From Anaerolineaceae bacterium (GTDB lineage Bacteria > Chloroflexota > Anaerolineae > Anaerolineales > Anaerolineaceae): a stretch of DNA of 64,000 nucleotides. Position 1 is the stretch's first letter. Each line of letters begins with the position of its first letter. The notes under the pieces are model-generated. The model searched no databases, was not told the DNA's origin, and worked only from the letters and a program-made list of their open reading frames with translations. This document shows positions 1 through 10,029 of this stretch, piece after piece. The DNA is taken from the NCBI GenBank assembly GCA_012839565.1, contig DUMZ01000008.1:62001-126000 (forward strand), written 5' to 3'. The translations under genes and the position numbers were made by a program.

Positions 1-6
1 GAATTG

Positions 7-3000
7 ATGCCCCCAAAAAATTATGCGCGCATCCCAGTTGAGCAGGAACTGCCTCAACTCATCGAAGTTCAGCTTGAATCTTTTGAGCGCCTTAAGACTG
101 AAGGTTTGGCTAATTTATTAAACGAAGTATCCCCCATCGTTTCTTATGGTGGTGATTTACGCTTGCATTTTCCCAGCAACACCCCGCTGGCGAAAGAGTT
201 TGACCTGAAATTTTGGTTTGAAGAACCCAAGAACACCATTGAAGAATGTCTTGAACGCGACCTTACCTACGCGTGCCCGCTTTATGTTTCGGTGCTTTTG
301 GAAGGTGCTGATCAAACCGAAGCGGTCAGACAGGATCTCTTCCTGGGCGATTTCCCTGAAATGACCCAAAAGGGCACTTTTGTGATTAATGGCACAGAGC
401 GTGTGGTTGTATCGCAGCTAATCCGTTCGCCCGGTGTGTATTTTGAAGCGGATCAGGACCGCGCGACCGGTCGCATGATGTCGACCGCGAAGCTTATCCC
501 AGACCGTGGCGCCTGGATGGAATTTGAGACGCGTAAAAACGATTTTATTATTCTTAAATTCAACCGCAAACGCACTGTGCCCATCACTGTCTTTTTGCGC
601 GCTTTGGCGGCACTGGACGATGGCATCGCCGATTCGCCATTAAAAACTGGCAGCGATGAAGAAATCATGGCGCTTTTCGCGGATGTGGACAATAACCCGG
701 AACATCCCTATATTGAAAACTCCTTCGCGCAGGAGCCTGAATATGTAACCGGCAAGGACATCGCTAAGGAAGCTTTGCTTGAGTTTTACCGCCGTTTACG
801 CCCGGGCGAACCGCCCATCGTTGAAAACGCGGAAAACTATCTGCGCGAACAGCTTTTTGACCCGCGTCACTATGACCTTGAACTGGTCGGTCGCTACAAG
901 CTGAATCAAAAACTGGACCTGTACGATATTATCCCTGGCACGCACCGCATGATTACCAAACACGACATCGTGCGCATCATTCGCCACATGATTCAGGTCA
1001 ACAACGGTGCCATTCCCAAGGATGACATTGACCATCTTGGCAACCGCCGTGTGAAAACTGTTGGCGAGCTGATTCAAAACAAACTGCGTGTGGGTCTGCG
1101 CCGTATGGAACGCGTTATTAAGGAACGCATGTCCATTCGCGATGCGGGTACATCGGTGTTGCCTGCCAGCCTGGTGAACATTCGCCCCCTGGTAGCCTCA
1201 TTGCGCGAGTTCTTTGGTTCAAGCCAGCTATCGCAATTTATGGAAGAAACCAACCCGCTTTCAGAGCTGCGCCACAAGCGCACCATCTCTGCCTTGGGTC
1301 CCGGTGGTTTGCGCCGCGAACGCGCCGGCTTTGATGTGCGTGACGTGCACTTCTCGCACTACGGACGTATCTGCCCCATTGAAACGCCAGAAGGCCCGAA
1401 CATCGGTCTGATTGGTCGTTTGGCAGCCTTTGCCCGCGTGAACGAGTTTGGCTTTATCGAAACGCCTTACCGAAAAGTTGCCCAAAACATGCGCGGTGAT
1501 GATCCGAACCTGGAAGGTCATTTGCTGAGACAAAACATTGTTGACCCCGAAACCGGTGAGATTGTTTACGAAACCGAAACACGGGTTGATAAGAAAATGG
1601 CAAAGAAAATCAAGGAACTCGGCATCGAAGTCGTTGACGTGCGTCCTTATATTACTGACCAGGTCGTATTCCTTTCGGCTGACGCGGAAGATAAGTATGT
1701 TATCGCCCAGGCGAACGCACCTTTGAACGAATATGGCGAATTTTTGCACCGTAACTCTTGCCGCTATGCCAACCAGTTCTCGATTTATAACTATGAAGAT
1801 ATCGACTTTATTGACGTTGCCCCTAATCAGGTTGTAGGTATTTCGGCCGCGCTGATTCCTTTCCTGGAACACGACGACGCCAACCGCGCGCTGATGGGCG
1901 CCAACATGCAGACCCAGGCCGTGCCCCTTTTGCGCCCGCAGGTGCCGATCGTTTCCACTGGTATGGAAGGTGTCGCGGTGGCTGACTCGGGCCAGATCGC
2001 TGTGGCAGAAGCCGACGGCGAAGTGCTTTCGGTGACTGGCGACAATATCCTTGTAAAACAAAGCGACGGCGATTTGCGCATTTATCCTTTGCGCAAGTAC
2101 CATCGTTCAAACCAGTCCACTTGTATCGACCAGCGTCCATCGGTTGTGCAAGGTCAAAGAATCAAGAAAGGCGAAGTTATCATCGACTCTTCGTCCACCC
2201 AGGACGGAAAACTGGCGCTTGGCCAAAACGTGGTTATCGCGTTCATTCCCTGGGAAGGCTTTAACTTTGAAGACGCTATTTTGATTTCTGAAAAGCTGGT
2301 TGAGGATGACCGCTACACAAGTATTCACATCGAAAAGTATGAAGTGGAAGCCCGCGATACCAAGCTGGGACCGGAAGAAATCACCCGCGAAATCCCCAAC
2401 GTCGGCGATGACACCATCCGCGACCTTGACGAAACGGGTATCATCCGCATCGGCGCGGAAGTCGGGCCTAACGATATCCTGGTGGGTAAGATTACGCCCA
2501 AAGGTGAAAAGGAACTCACCCCAGAAGAACGCTTGCTGCGCGCCATCTTTGGTGAAAAATCGCGTGACGTTAAGGACACTTCCCTGCGCATGCCCCACGG
2601 TGAACGTGGTATCGTGGTTGATGTGAAGGTCTTTACCCGCGAAGAAAACACCGACCTGAGTGCCGGCGTGGATAAAATGGTGCGTGTGTCTGTGGCGCAG
2701 CGCCGTAAGATTACCGCTGGTGACAAGATGGCTGGCCGCCATGGTAACAAGGGTTGTGTGTCAATGGTGGTGCCTGTTGAGGATATGCCTTTCCTTGAAG
2801 ATGGTACGCCGGTGGACATTATTTTGAACCCCCTGGGTATCCCCGGCCGTATGAACATTGGTCAGGTTTTGGAAGCGGAGCTTGGCTGGGCTGCCAGTCG
2901 CTTAGGTTTCCGCGCTATTACACCTGTTTTTGACGGTGCCAACGAAGCTGAAATCGCTGCGGAACTCGCGCGGGCGTGGATGATTGACGAAGCCTGGCGT

Positions 3001-3921
3001 GCTGTTGCTGAAAAGGGTTGGGCTTGGATCCAAACTTTTGAACACGATCCAGAAATGATTTTGGACGACGAAGAAGTGCGCTTGCTTTATCTTGAAAACA
3101 TCCTGGCTGATAAAGACTATGACATCTTCGCGATTAAGGAAAACGAAGTTTTGGCACGTCGCGCCACCTTGAATGAGTGGCTGATAAGCGAAGGCTTTGA
3201 CCCCAGGACGATTACCGCTTTCCCTGAAGATGAGATACCTGTTTCTCAGCGTGACCAGCAAGACCATAACGCCCTCCGTGCTTGTTTGCAGTTGTGGGCA
3301 AAGAGCCTGGACAGGAAGATTGATTCCAAGCTTGAACTGGCTGAGATGTTCAAGGAAGCCACTCAAATCATGCTGGAAACTGGAAATCCAGTGCCAGTTT
3401 TGGGTAAGCAGCTTTTGCGCGATGGACGCACAGGCGACCTGTATGACCAGCCGGTGATGATCGGTGTGATGACCATGCTTAAGTTGCATCACCTGGTGGA
3501 AGACAAAGTCCATGCCCGTTCAACTGGTCCTTACAGTTTGGTAACCCAACAACCCCTTGGCGGTAAGGCTCAGTTTGGTGGCCAGCGCTTTGGTGAGATG
3601 GAAGTTTGGGCGCTTGAGGCATATGGTGCCGCTTACACCTTGCAGGAAATGCTGACGGTAAAATCGGACGACGTTCAGGGTCGTACCAATGTATACGAAT
3701 CCATCGTTAAGGGTACAGCCATTGAATCGCCTGGTATTCCGGCTGCTTTCCGCGTCTTGGTCAAGGAACTGCAGTCGCTCAGCCTTTCTGTTGAGGCGAT
3801 TATGGACGATGGCGAAATTGTTCGCTTTGGAAAAGACGACGATAGAAGCCAAACGCCCAAAGTTTCAACGGGTTTGCTGGATATCGGAAGCGATATTCCT
3901 GCACTAGAGAAAATTGCTTGA
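7..3921 (+). CDS. rpoB: DNA-directed RNA polymerase subunit beta
   Basis: This is the beta subunit of RNA polymerase, which forms the active-site cleft with beta-prime. From ATG 7 it reads 1304 residues. The rifampicin-region signature [18 protein letters not shown] starts near residue 403, the active-site segment [12 protein letters not shown] is at about 905, and the C-terminal block [20 protein letters not shown] is intact. Between FDGA (about 975) and LLRDGRTG (about 1135) there is an insertion of roughly 150 residues where E. coli has only a short linker. The frame stays open through codons 1-6, so an upstream start cannot be excluded, but the N-terminus [20 protein letters not shown] looks like a normal beginning. 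The next gene is rpsL, not rpoC. Confidence 0.97.
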   Translation: MPPKNYARIPVEQELPQLIEVQLESFERLKTEGLANLLNEVSPIVSYGGDLRLHFPSNTPLAKEFDLKFWFEEPKNTIEECLERDLTYACPLYVSVLLEGADQTEAVRQDLFLGDFPEMTQKGTFVINGTERVVVSQLIRSPGVYFEADQDRATGRMMSTAKLIPDRGAWMEFETRKNDFIILKFNRKRTVPITVFLRALAALDDGIADSPLKTGSDEEIMALFADVDNNPEHPYIENSFAQEPEYVTGKDIAKEALLEFYRRLRPGEPPIVENAENYLREQLFDPRHYDLELVGRYKLNQKLDLYDIIPGTHRMITKHDIVRIIRHMIQVNNGAIPKDDIDHLGNRRVKTVGELIQNKLRVGLRRMERVIKERMSIRDAGTSVLPASLVNIRPLVASLREFFGSSQLSQFMEETNPLSELRHKRTISALGPGGLRRERAGFDVRDVHFSHYGRICPIETPEGPNIGLIGRLAAFARVNEFGFIETPYRKVAQNMRGDDPNLEGHLLRQNIVDPETGEIVYETETRVDKKMAKKIKELGIEVVDVRPYITDQVVFLSADAEDKYVIAQANAPLNEYGEFLHRNSCRYANQFSIYNYEDIDFIDVAPNQVVGISAALIPFLEHDDANRALMGANMQTQAVPLLRPQVPIVSTGMEGVAVADSGQIAVAEADGEVLSVTGDNILVKQSDGDLRIYPLRKYHRSNQSTCIDQRPSVVQGQRIKKGEVIIDSSSTQDGKLALGQNVVIAFIPWEGFNFEDAILISEKLVEDDRYTSIHIEKYEVEARDTKLGPEEITREIPNVGDDTIRDLDETGIIRIGAEVGPNDILVGKITPKGEKELTPEERLLRAIFGEKSRDVKDTSLRMPHGERGIVVDVKVFTREENTDLSAGVDKMVRVSVAQRRKITAGDKMAGRHGNKGCVSMVVPVEDMPFLEDGTPVDIILNPLGIPGRMNIGQVLEAELGWAASRLGFRAITPVFDGANEAEIAAELARAWMIDEAWRAVAEKGWAWIQTFEHDPEMILDDEEVRLLYLENILADKDYDIFAIKENEVLARRATLNEWLISEGFDPRTITAFPEDEIPVSQRDQQDHNALRACLQLWAKSLDRKIDSKLELAEMFKEATQIMLETGNPVPVLGKQLLRDGRTGDLYDQPVMIGVMTMLKLHHLVEDKVHARSTGPYSLVTQQPLGGKAQFGGQRFGEMEVWALEAYGAAYTLQEMLTVKSDDVQGRTNVYESIVKGTAIESPGIPAAFRVLVKELQSLSLSVEAIMDDGEIVRFGKDDDRSQTPKVSTGLLDIGSDIPALEKIA

Positions 3922-3947
3922 CGTTAGAGTGAATGGCGTGTTAGAAT
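3918..3947 (+). promoter_or_regulatory. Promoter of the rpsL-rpsG-fusA-rpsJ operon
   Basis: A near-consensus sigma-70-type promoter overlaps the rpoB stop codon: -35 TTGACG at 3918-3923, an 18-nt spacer, and -10 TAGAAT at 3942-3947. It would start transcription near 3954, about 120 nt upstream of rpsL. It lets the str genes be expressed independently of rpoB. Confidence 0.6.
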
Positions 3948-4071
3948 ACTCTTTCGTCCATCAGGCCGGCGGATTGATTTAGCTTGCCTGCAGGTGAAAA
4001 AACAAGGCCATCCAAAAAATGACCTTTAATGATTAATTATTGAAAAGTTTAGTAGTACGGAGAAAGAAAAA

Positions 4072-4488
4072 GTGCCAACAATTAACCAATTGGTTCGACA
4101 TGGTCGAAGAACAAAGAGAAGCAAGAGCAAATCGCCCGCTCTGCAATATACACTTAACTCTGAGAAACAACGCCGCACCCGCCAACCCAAGGGCGCGCCT
4201 CAGAAACGTGGTGTGTGTACCATCGTGCGTACAATGACCCCCAAGAAGCCGAACTCGGCTTTGCGCAAGATTGCCCGTGTGCGTCTTTCCAACGGTATGG
4301 AAGTCACCGCATACATTCCCGGCGAAGGTCATCAATTGCAAGAGCACAGCGTTGTGCTGGTTCGTGGCGGCAGAGTGAAGGACTTGCCCGGTGTGCGTTA
4401 TCACGTTGTGCGTGGTACCCTGGACTCCACTGGTGTCAATAACCGAAAACGTGGCCGCTCGAAATACGGTACCAAGCGCGCAGAATAA
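4072..4488 (+). CDS. rpsL: 30S ribosomal protein S12
   Basis: S12 sits at the decoding centre of the 30S subunit. The 138-residue product starts [13 protein letters not shown] from GTG 4072, the universal S12 N-terminus, preceded by the SD-like GGAGA at a good distance. The decoding loops [11 protein letters not shown] and [13 protein letters not shown] are intact, including the lysines whose mutation gives streptomycin resistance and the aspartate that is methylthiolated in other bacteria. It is the first gene of the str operon, behind the promoter at the end of rpoB. Confidence 0.97.
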   Translation: MPTINQLVRHGRRTKRSKSKSPALQYTLNSEKQRRTRQPKGAPQKRGVCTIVRTMTPKKPNSALRKIARVRLSNGMEVTAYIPGEGHQLQEHSVVLVRGGRVKDLPGVRYHVVRGTLDSTGVNNRKRGRSKYGTKRAE

Positions 4489-4566
4489 TAGCATAGAAAG
4501 ATACAAACACAGGCACGTTTGTTTGGAACAAGTAACTAAGTGCCTTGTTTAGATTGAGGAGCATTT

Positions 4567-5037
4567 ATGTCAAGAAGGATTAAGCCCGAAAAGCGAGAAG
4601 TTAAACCAGACGACCGCTATAACAACATTCATTTGCAAATGATTATCAATCGCATCATGCTTAATGGCAAGAAAAGCCTGGCTACAACCATGGTTTATGA
4701 CGCGCTTGATATCATCAGCGAAAAAACCGGCAAAGAAGGCATCGAAGTATTCGAGACCGCGCTGAAAAACGTTAGCCCACTCATGGAAGTGCGCCCACGT
4801 CGTATTGGTGGTTCAACGTATCAGGTACCAATGGAAGTTGCCCCTGACCGCCGTGTTGTTTTGGCGATGCGCTGGATTATCACCGCGTCACGCGCGCGTT
4901 CTGGAAAATCTTATCCAGAAAAACTTGCTGCTGAGCTGATGGACGCCGCTGAAAATCAAGGCGCTTCCGTCCGCCGCAAAGAGGAAACCCACAAGATGGC
5001 CGAGGCCAACCGCGCGTTTTCTCACTTCCGTATGTAA
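4567..5037 (+). CDS. rpsG: 30S ribosomal protein S7
   Basis: S7 is the 16S rRNA 3'-major-domain assembly initiator and contacts tRNA in the E site. The 156-residue product has the expected length and motifs (VRPRRIGGSTYQVP, MAEANRAFSHFR at the C-terminus). The start is ATG 4567 after TTGAGGAGCATTT. It lies between rpsL and fusA as in most bacteria. Confidence 0.97.
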   Translation: MSRRIKPEKREVKPDDRYNNIHLQMIINRIMLNGKKSLATTMVYDALDIISEKTGKEGIEVFETALKNVSPLMEVRPRRIGGSTYQVPMEVAPDRRVVLAMRWIITASRARSGKSYPEKLAAELMDAAENQGASVRRKEETHKMAEANRAFSHFRM

Positions 5038-5070
5038 TACGGCCGTACTTTAACACTTATAGAGTTTGAA

Positions 5071-7146
5071 ATGACAGAATTTCCGCTTGATCGATATCGC
5101 AATATTGGCGTAATTGCCCATATTGACGCTGGTAAAACAACCACGACCGAGCGGATTTTGTTTTATACCGGCAAAACTTACCGCATCGGTAACGTGGACG
5201 ATGGGACTACTGTTACCGACTGGATGCCCCAGGAACGCGAACGCGGTATTACCATCGTTTCTGCCGCGGTTACGGCTGAGTGGAAAGGCTATCGCCTGAA
5301 TCTCATCGATACCCCCGGTCATATCGACTTCACCGCTGAAGTGCAACGTTCGCTGCGTGTGCTGGATGGTGGTGTGGTGGTCTTCGATTCGGTACAAGGT
5401 GTTGAACCCCAAAGCGAAACGGTTTGGCGCCAGGCTGATAAGTACGCCGTGCCGCGCATCGCATTTGCCAATAAAATGGACCGTACCGGCGCTTCATACG
5501 AACGCACGATTGAAAGCATTCGTGAACGATTGGGGGCAAATGCGGTTCAGATGCAAATCCCGCTGGGTGTTGAAGCTGGCTTTACCGGCGTTATTAATTT
5601 GCTTGAACAAGACGCCTGGTATTTTGAAGATAAAGTGGGTTCTGAACCACGTATCACCGCAGTTCCTGAAGAATATCGGGAAGAAGTCGCCCTAAGACGC
5701 GCGGTTTTGGTGGAGCGCATCGCCGAACTGGATGATACGCTGACTGAAAAATTTTTGCTGGGCGAGCCTATTGAGCTGGAAGAGCTCAAGGCAGCATTGC
5801 GACACGGTGTTTTGGACAACAAAGTGGTGCCGGTCTTTTGTGGCAGTAGTTTGCGCAACAAAGGCGTGCAGTTGGTGCTGGACGCTGTTGTTGATTATTT
5901 ACCCTCGCCGTTGGATATCCCACCCGTACAGGGCACTTTGGTGCGTGATGGCAGCGAAGTAGAGCGTATTGCGGATAGCAGCGAACCTTTGTCTGCTCTG
6001 GTATTTAAAATCGTAACGGACCCCTACATGGGACGTTTGGCGTATATCCGCGTTTACTCTGGCAAAATAAAACAAAACGGCAGCATTCACAACGCCACCA
6101 AAGACAAAAAGGAACGTGTTGGACGTCTTTTACGCATGTACGCTGACCATCGCGAAGATATCACTGAACTTGGCGCGGGCGAAATTGGCGCGATACTGGG
6201 CCTCAAGTTTAGCTTTACCGGCGACACCTTGTGTGATCCCACTAATCCGATTCTACTGGAAACAATCAGCTTCCCAGAGCCGGTGATTTCAATCGCGATT
6301 GAACCAAAAACCAAAGCTGACCAGGACAAAATGTCCGACTCGCTTACCAAATTATCTGAAGAAGATCCTACCTTCAAGGTTCGCCAGGACGAAGATACTG
6401 GACAAACCATTATTTCCGGTATGGGCGAATTACATTTGGATGTGCTGGTAAGCCGCCTTTTGCGCGAGTTTAAGGTGCAGGCGAATGTCGGCAAACCCCG
6501 TGTGGCCTATCACGAAGCCATCACCAAGCCGGTAATGGGACATAGCCATCGCTATGTCAAGCAAACTGGCGGGCATGGTCAATACGCGCATGTGGTTATT
6601 GACGTCGAACCCCTTGAACCGGGCAGTGGCATCATCTTTGAAAACAAAATTACGGGGGGTGTCATCCCCAAACAGTTCATTCCCGCAGTGGAAGCCGGTG
6701 TTCGCGACGCTGCTGAAAGTGGTCCCCTGGCGGGTTTCCCGATGACCGACCTCAAGGTAACACTTGTGGATGGCAGCGCGCATGAAGTTGACTCCAGCGA
6801 GATGGCTTTCCGCATGGCGGGTATTATGGCGCTGCGCGAGGCGACTGAAAAAGGGTCACCAGTAATTCTTGAACCGATTATGAAAGTTGAAATTACCGTG
6901 CCTGAAGAATTTACGGGCGATGTGATTGCTCAGGTCAACGCGCGTGTTGGGAATATATTAGGTATGGACGAACGCTATGGAAACGCCAAAGCTATTCATG
7001 CTGAGGTGCCACTGTCGGAAATGTTCGGCTATGCCACCGAACTGCGCTCCGCCACACAAGGGCGTGGCGCGTTTACAATGGAATTCAAGCATTATGCTCA
7101 GGTTTCTGACGCGTACATGAAGAAAATATTAGGAAGATTAGGATAA
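5071..7146 (+). CDS. fusA: Elongation factor G
   Basis: EF-G is the GTPase that drives tRNA-mRNA translocation and works with RRF in ribosome recycling. At 691 residues it is full length. The G1 loop [12 protein letters not shown] (about residues 16-27), the switch-II G3 motif DTPGHIDF and the G4 motif NKMD are all present. The C-terminal part contains the domain IV segment [11 protein letters not shown]-like sequence (here [15 protein letters not shown]) and domain V ending LGRLG. It follows rpsG by 33 bp. tuf, the usual downstream neighbour, is absent and rpsJ comes next. Confidence 0.97.
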   Translation: MTEFPLDRYRNIGVIAHIDAGKTTTTERILFYTGKTYRIGNVDDGTTVTDWMPQERERGITIVSAAVTAEWKGYRLNLIDTPGHIDFTAEVQRSLRVLDGGVVVFDSVQGVEPQSETVWRQADKYAVPRIAFANKMDRTGASYERTIESIRERLGANAVQMQIPLGVEAGFTGVINLLEQDAWYFEDKVGSEPRITAVPEEYREEVALRRAVLVERIAELDDTLTEKFLLGEPIELEELKAALRHGVLDNKVVPVFCGSSLRNKGVQLVLDAVVDYLPSPLDIPPVQGTLVRDGSEVERIADSSEPLSALVFKIVTDPYMGRLAYIRVYSGKIKQNGSIHNATKDKKERVGRLLRMYADHREDITELGAGEIGAILGLKFSFTGDTLCDPTNPILLETISFPEPVISIAIEPKTKADQDKMSDSLTKLSEEDPTFKVRQDEDTGQTIISGMGELHLDVLVSRLLREFKVQANVGKPRVAYHEAITKPVMGHSHRYVKQTGGHGQYAHVVIDVEPLEPGSGIIFENKITGGVIPKQFIPAVEAGVRDAAESGPLAGFPMTDLKVTLVDGSAHEVDSSEMAFRMAGIMALREATEKGSPVILEPIMKVEITVPEEFTGDVIAQVNARVGNILGMDERYGNAKAIHAEVPLSEMFGYATELRSATQGRGAFTMEFKHYAQVSDAYMKKILGRLG

Positions 7147-7186
7147 AATACAGCCTTGTAGATAAGGCGATTATATAGGAAAGAGA

Positions 7187-7495
7187 ATGGCAAAACAAAA
7201 AATTAGAATCAGACTAAAAGCATACGATCATCGCATTTTGGATCAAAGCGCAAAGCGCATCGTTGAAACTGCGGAACGCAGTGGCGCCAAAGTTGTTGGC
7301 CCCGTGCCTTTGCCTACGCGTATTGAAAAGTACACCGTGCGTCGGTCAACTTTCATTGACAAAGACTCCCACGAACACTTTGAAATCCGCACCCACAATC
7401 GCTTGATTGACGTGCTTGAACCCGATTCAAAGACCATCGACATGCTCATGCGTCTCAACCTGCCTGCTGGCGTGGATATTGAGATCAAAATCTAA
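7187..7495 (+). CDS. rpsJ: 30S ribosomal protein S10
   Basis: S10 is a 30S head protein, and in many bacteria also the NusE antitermination factor. The 102-residue product contains [33 protein letters not shown] and the loop [16 protein letters not shown]-like GGAAAGAG precedes ATG 7187. It closes the str operon here; rplC, the gene that normally follows S10, is 12 kb further on. Confidence 0.97.
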   Translation: MAKQKIRIRLKAYDHRILDQSAKRIVETAERSGAKVVGPVPLPTRIEKYTVRRSTFIDKDSHEHFEIRTHNRLIDVLEPDSKTIDMLMRLNLPAGVDIEIKI

Positions 7496-7501
7496 GAGCG
7501 G

Positions 7502-7551
7502 TTGACGGTTGTTTCAGTGTCCCGTTAGGGAGGGCTGAAAGAATCGCGACA
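7502..7551 (+). promoter_or_regulatory. Leader-like element, copy 1 (after rpsJ)
   Basis: The segment reads TTGACGGTTG, a small CCC-GTTA-GGG hairpin and AGAATCGCGACA (7540-7551). The same order, TTGACATTGG, a TGCC/GGCA hairpin and AGAATCGCTACA, occurs upstream of rplC at 19550-19597. The likely explanation is that this was the rpsJ-rplC intergenic leader and is now present on both sides of the 12-kb block. Its function is unknown; r-protein autoregulation is one possibility. Confidence 0.4.
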
Positions 7552-7615
7552 ATTGATGGGGGACCAGGAAGCTGAAAACTTTCAGCTTTCATGTGTTTTG
7601 CTTAACTTAATTATT

Positions 7616-7643
7616 AAAAGACGTTCAGACGAGCGTCTTTTTT
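7616..7643 (+). terminator. Rho-independent terminator after rpsJ
   Basis: The stem AAAAGACG / CGTCTTTT with a 10-nt loop is followed by a short T tract. A second hairpin (AAGCTGAAA / TTTCAGCTT, 7569-7588) lies just upstream. Together they end the str operon before the unrelated membrane-protein gene. Confidence 0.75.
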
Positions 7644-7833
7644 AATTCTTAAGACAGGACAGCTAATTAAGATAACAAACAAGAATTCAAATTTTAGTGC
7701 GAAGGAAAATTTACTGTTGAAAACGCCATTATGAATTAAAGTGAGAAACTGAGACTTTATTAATCTATTGGGTAAATTGAAGCGTAAATAGCTTATAATG
7801 AGAGATAACTTCTAAAGAGAAACAGGGCTTAGA

Positions 7834-9813
7834 ATGACCTTTTTAACTTTACTCAAACTCATTATTATCACCTTAATAATGCAACTTTTGCCAGGCTGGG
7901 CTTTGCTAAGTTTAGGTGGGTGTTGGAAACGGCTCAAGACTTTGCACCGCTGGATTTTGGCGTACTTCCTCGGCATGGCATTTTATCCGGTTCTTTTTTA
8001 CCTTACGCGCTTAGTCCTTCCCAGGTTGCAAATTGGCATCAATAAACTCATTCTCTTTTTGCTATTAACTCTCATTTTTAATCTTTGGCAGTTTCGAAAA
8101 AGCTGGAAAGAGAATATTAAGTTTGAGAAGAAAGACTTATTCCCTGCAGCTTTATTCGTATTGATACTTGTCACAAGGCTCATTCCCGCCTGGCAATATC
8201 CTTATCCTGCCTGGACGGACAGCTTGCACCATAGCATCATAACAAAACTGGTTGTGCTCAACGGTAAATTGCCAGACACAATGCTTCCTTTTGACCCCGC
8301 CAGTTTAAAGGGTTATCATCTTGGATTATACAGTTTGACCGGATCTCTTAGTTTGTTATCCAATGTTGCGCCTCATATAGCGTTACTTTATTACTCACAA
8401 ATAACGAACGCCCTGGCAGGTTTAGCGGTATTCATATTCCTGGATGAAAAAGTTGGGCGTATTGCCGCTTTGATTGGCATGGTTTTTGTCGGTCTGATTA
8501 GCTTCCAACCAGCGCTGTATTTTAACTGGGGACGCTTTACCCAATTAGCCTCCCAGACTATGCTTTTCCCCGCCGCGCTTTTGGTGTGGATGGCTATTGA
8601 GCCTGACTCTGCCCATTCATTGGCAACATCCTGCCAGAAGAAAAGACCAATCGTTGAAATTATCCTCGCAGCCCTTTTGATCAGCGGGACCGCCTTGCTT
8701 CATTTCCGTGTGGCTGTTTTCTTTTTGCCCCTTTTAGGCTTAATTGTTCTTTTGACTGCTTTCGAAAATAAACTCAGCCCAAAAGAACGCAAACGCGTCG
8801 TATTGAAAACAGTTTTGATAGCATTGGCAACTATCATCCTCACTTTGCCTGCAATCATTCCAGCTTTGCAATCTTTCCTTGCGCAGGAAGAAGTTCTCGC
8901 AGACCTTTTGGCGGAATCTTTACCGGAAAAAACGGTCATTCCTCTTTCAGAGCATCCTTATTATCAGTACGAATATTCTGTCTTTTATGACCTGGGATTA
9001 ACAAAAATTGCTGGCTTGTTTGCTGCAGCGGGTTTGCTGCTGGGGCTTTTGTTTAAGAAAACACGGACAATGGCTTTGCTAACCATTGTTTGGGTCGCGG
9101 TATTAGCCATTGAGGGTAATTTGTATAAATTAAACATTCCCAAATTGGCTTTTGTCAATATGACAGGCGTTATGATCATCGCTTATCTGCCTGGCTCTGT
9201 TGGCTTTGGATTGTTGTTTGAAAGTCTAAAAGAAATCATCTCACGTCTGGTCGGGCCCAATCAAGCCTGGAGAAATATTCAGCCTGTCTTATACTGGGTG
9301 ATTGCTTTCATTGCTATGCTTTTTGTTACAGATCGGATCAACACAATCGAACCTTATCGGCATTTTATGAGCTATGATGATGAGAAAGCTATGCTTTGGC
9401 TCAAAGAAAACACGCCTGCAAATTCCATTATTGCAGTAAACACACAGTATTGGTCTGGTGAGCTTTTTCATGGCACGGATGCAGGCTATTGGATTCCCTA
9501 TTTTGCAGAACGCGATACGACAACGCGCTCCATGATGTCGGTTGACGCGCCAGATTATGCCAAAGTCATACAACGCAACGCTTTGGTTTACGCGCTCTAC
9601 TCTGCCGGCGATGAAATTGTGGACACCCAGGCTCTTTGCGATATGGACGTGACTTACCTTTATAGTGCTAAAAATACGCCTTTCACGAACATGGATTTTA
9701 ATATTGAAGCCTTAAAAGCCAGTCCAGGTGTACAGCTTATCTATGACCAAAACGGCATTCAAATTTTTGACCTTTGCACCAAAACGACTGAACTCGATAC
9801 ATTGCAGGACTAA
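7834..9813 (+). CDS. Large polytopic membrane protein, possibly GT-C-fold glycosyltransferase-like
   Basis: The 659-residue product has about 11-13 predicted hydrophobic segments in roughly the first 510 residues, then a soluble C-terminal domain with the segments LKENTPANSIIAVNT and GYWIPYFAERDT. A loop after the early membrane spans carries PYPAWTDSLHHSII, with an acidic residue and aromatics, as in lipid-linked-sugar-dependent GT-C enzymes. That resemblance is architectural only; I see no decisive catalytic motif. The gene is monocistronic, with a terminator before it and a regulated pst promoter after it. It may act in cell-surface glycan assembly, but the family is not recognised with certainty. 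Confidence 0.6.
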   Translation: MTFLTLLKLIIITLIMQLLPGWALLSLGGCWKRLKTLHRWILAYFLGMAFYPVLFYLTRLVLPRLQIGINKLILFLLLTLIFNLWQFRKSWKENIKFEKKDLFPAALFVLILVTRLIPAWQYPYPAWTDSLHHSIITKLVVLNGKLPDTMLPFDPASLKGYHLGLYSLTGSLSLLSNVAPHIALLYYSQITNALAGLAVFIFLDEKVGRIAALIGMVFVGLISFQPALYFNWGRFTQLASQTMLFPAALLVWMAIEPDSAHSLATSCQKKRPIVEIILAALLISGTALLHFRVAVFFLPLLGLIVLLTAFENKLSPKERKRVVLKTVLIALATIILTLPAIIPALQSFLAQEEVLADLLAESLPEKTVIPLSEHPYYQYEYSVFYDLGLTKIAGLFAAAGLLLGLLFKKTRTMALLTIVWVAVLAIEGNLYKLNIPKLAFVNMTGVMIIAYLPGSVGFGLLFESLKEIISRLVGPNQAWRNIQPVLYWVIAFIAMLFVTDRINTIEPYRHFMSYDDEKAMLWLKENTPANSIIAVNTQYWSGELFHGTDAGYWIPYFAERDTTTRSMMSVDAPDYAKVIQRNALVYALYSAGDEIVDTQALCDMDVTYLYSAKNTPFTNMDFNIEALKASPGVQLIYDQNGIQIFDLCTKTTELDTLQD

Positions 9814-9920
9814 ACCACGATATTTCCCAGTTGTTGAAATATTTTCTGATTTGCAACAAACGCCATTACACTGTTTTTACTCCGCTATGAGGGATAAGAA
9901 GAATTATCATTGACCCATGA

Positions 9921-9959
9921 CTTTAATGAGCGTCCCATAGACTTTACAAGAACTTTACA
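9921..9959 (+). promoter_or_regulatory. Pho-box-like repeats upstream of pstS
   Basis: CTTTACA occurs at 9942-9948 and again at 9953-9959, an 11-bp period with a 4-bp spacer, the geometry of PhoB boxes. A related CTTTAAT lies at 9921-9927, 21 bp (two helical turns) upstream. A possible -10 TACAAT is at 9991-9996. The gene cluster downstream encodes Pst, PhoU and a PhoB/PhoR-like pair, so the site is the expected target of the response regulator at 14061-14732. Confidence 0.6.
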
Positions 9960-10029
9960 TTATCAAGATACATTGGAAATACCAGACATCTACAATATGT
10001 GGGTAAATGAAAAATAGGAGAAGAAAAAA

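Larger units (their letters stand above)
7496..7833. other. 338-bp gene-free gap after rpsJ
   Basis: No credible gene is seen. The gap holds a leader-like element (7502-7551) that resembles sequence upstream of rplC, a 9-bp-arm hairpin at 7569-7588, a Rho-independent terminator (7616-7643), and an A/T-rich stretch with TATAAT at 7794-7799 that may be the -10 box of the next gene. The matching -35 is weak: TTGGGT lies 20 nt upstream. Confidence 0.6.

Noticed and set aside
1261-2103. Antisense open frame of 280 codons inside rpoB
   Set aside because: It lies wholly within rpoB on the other strand, has no SD or recognisable motif, and is explained by rpoB codon bias.
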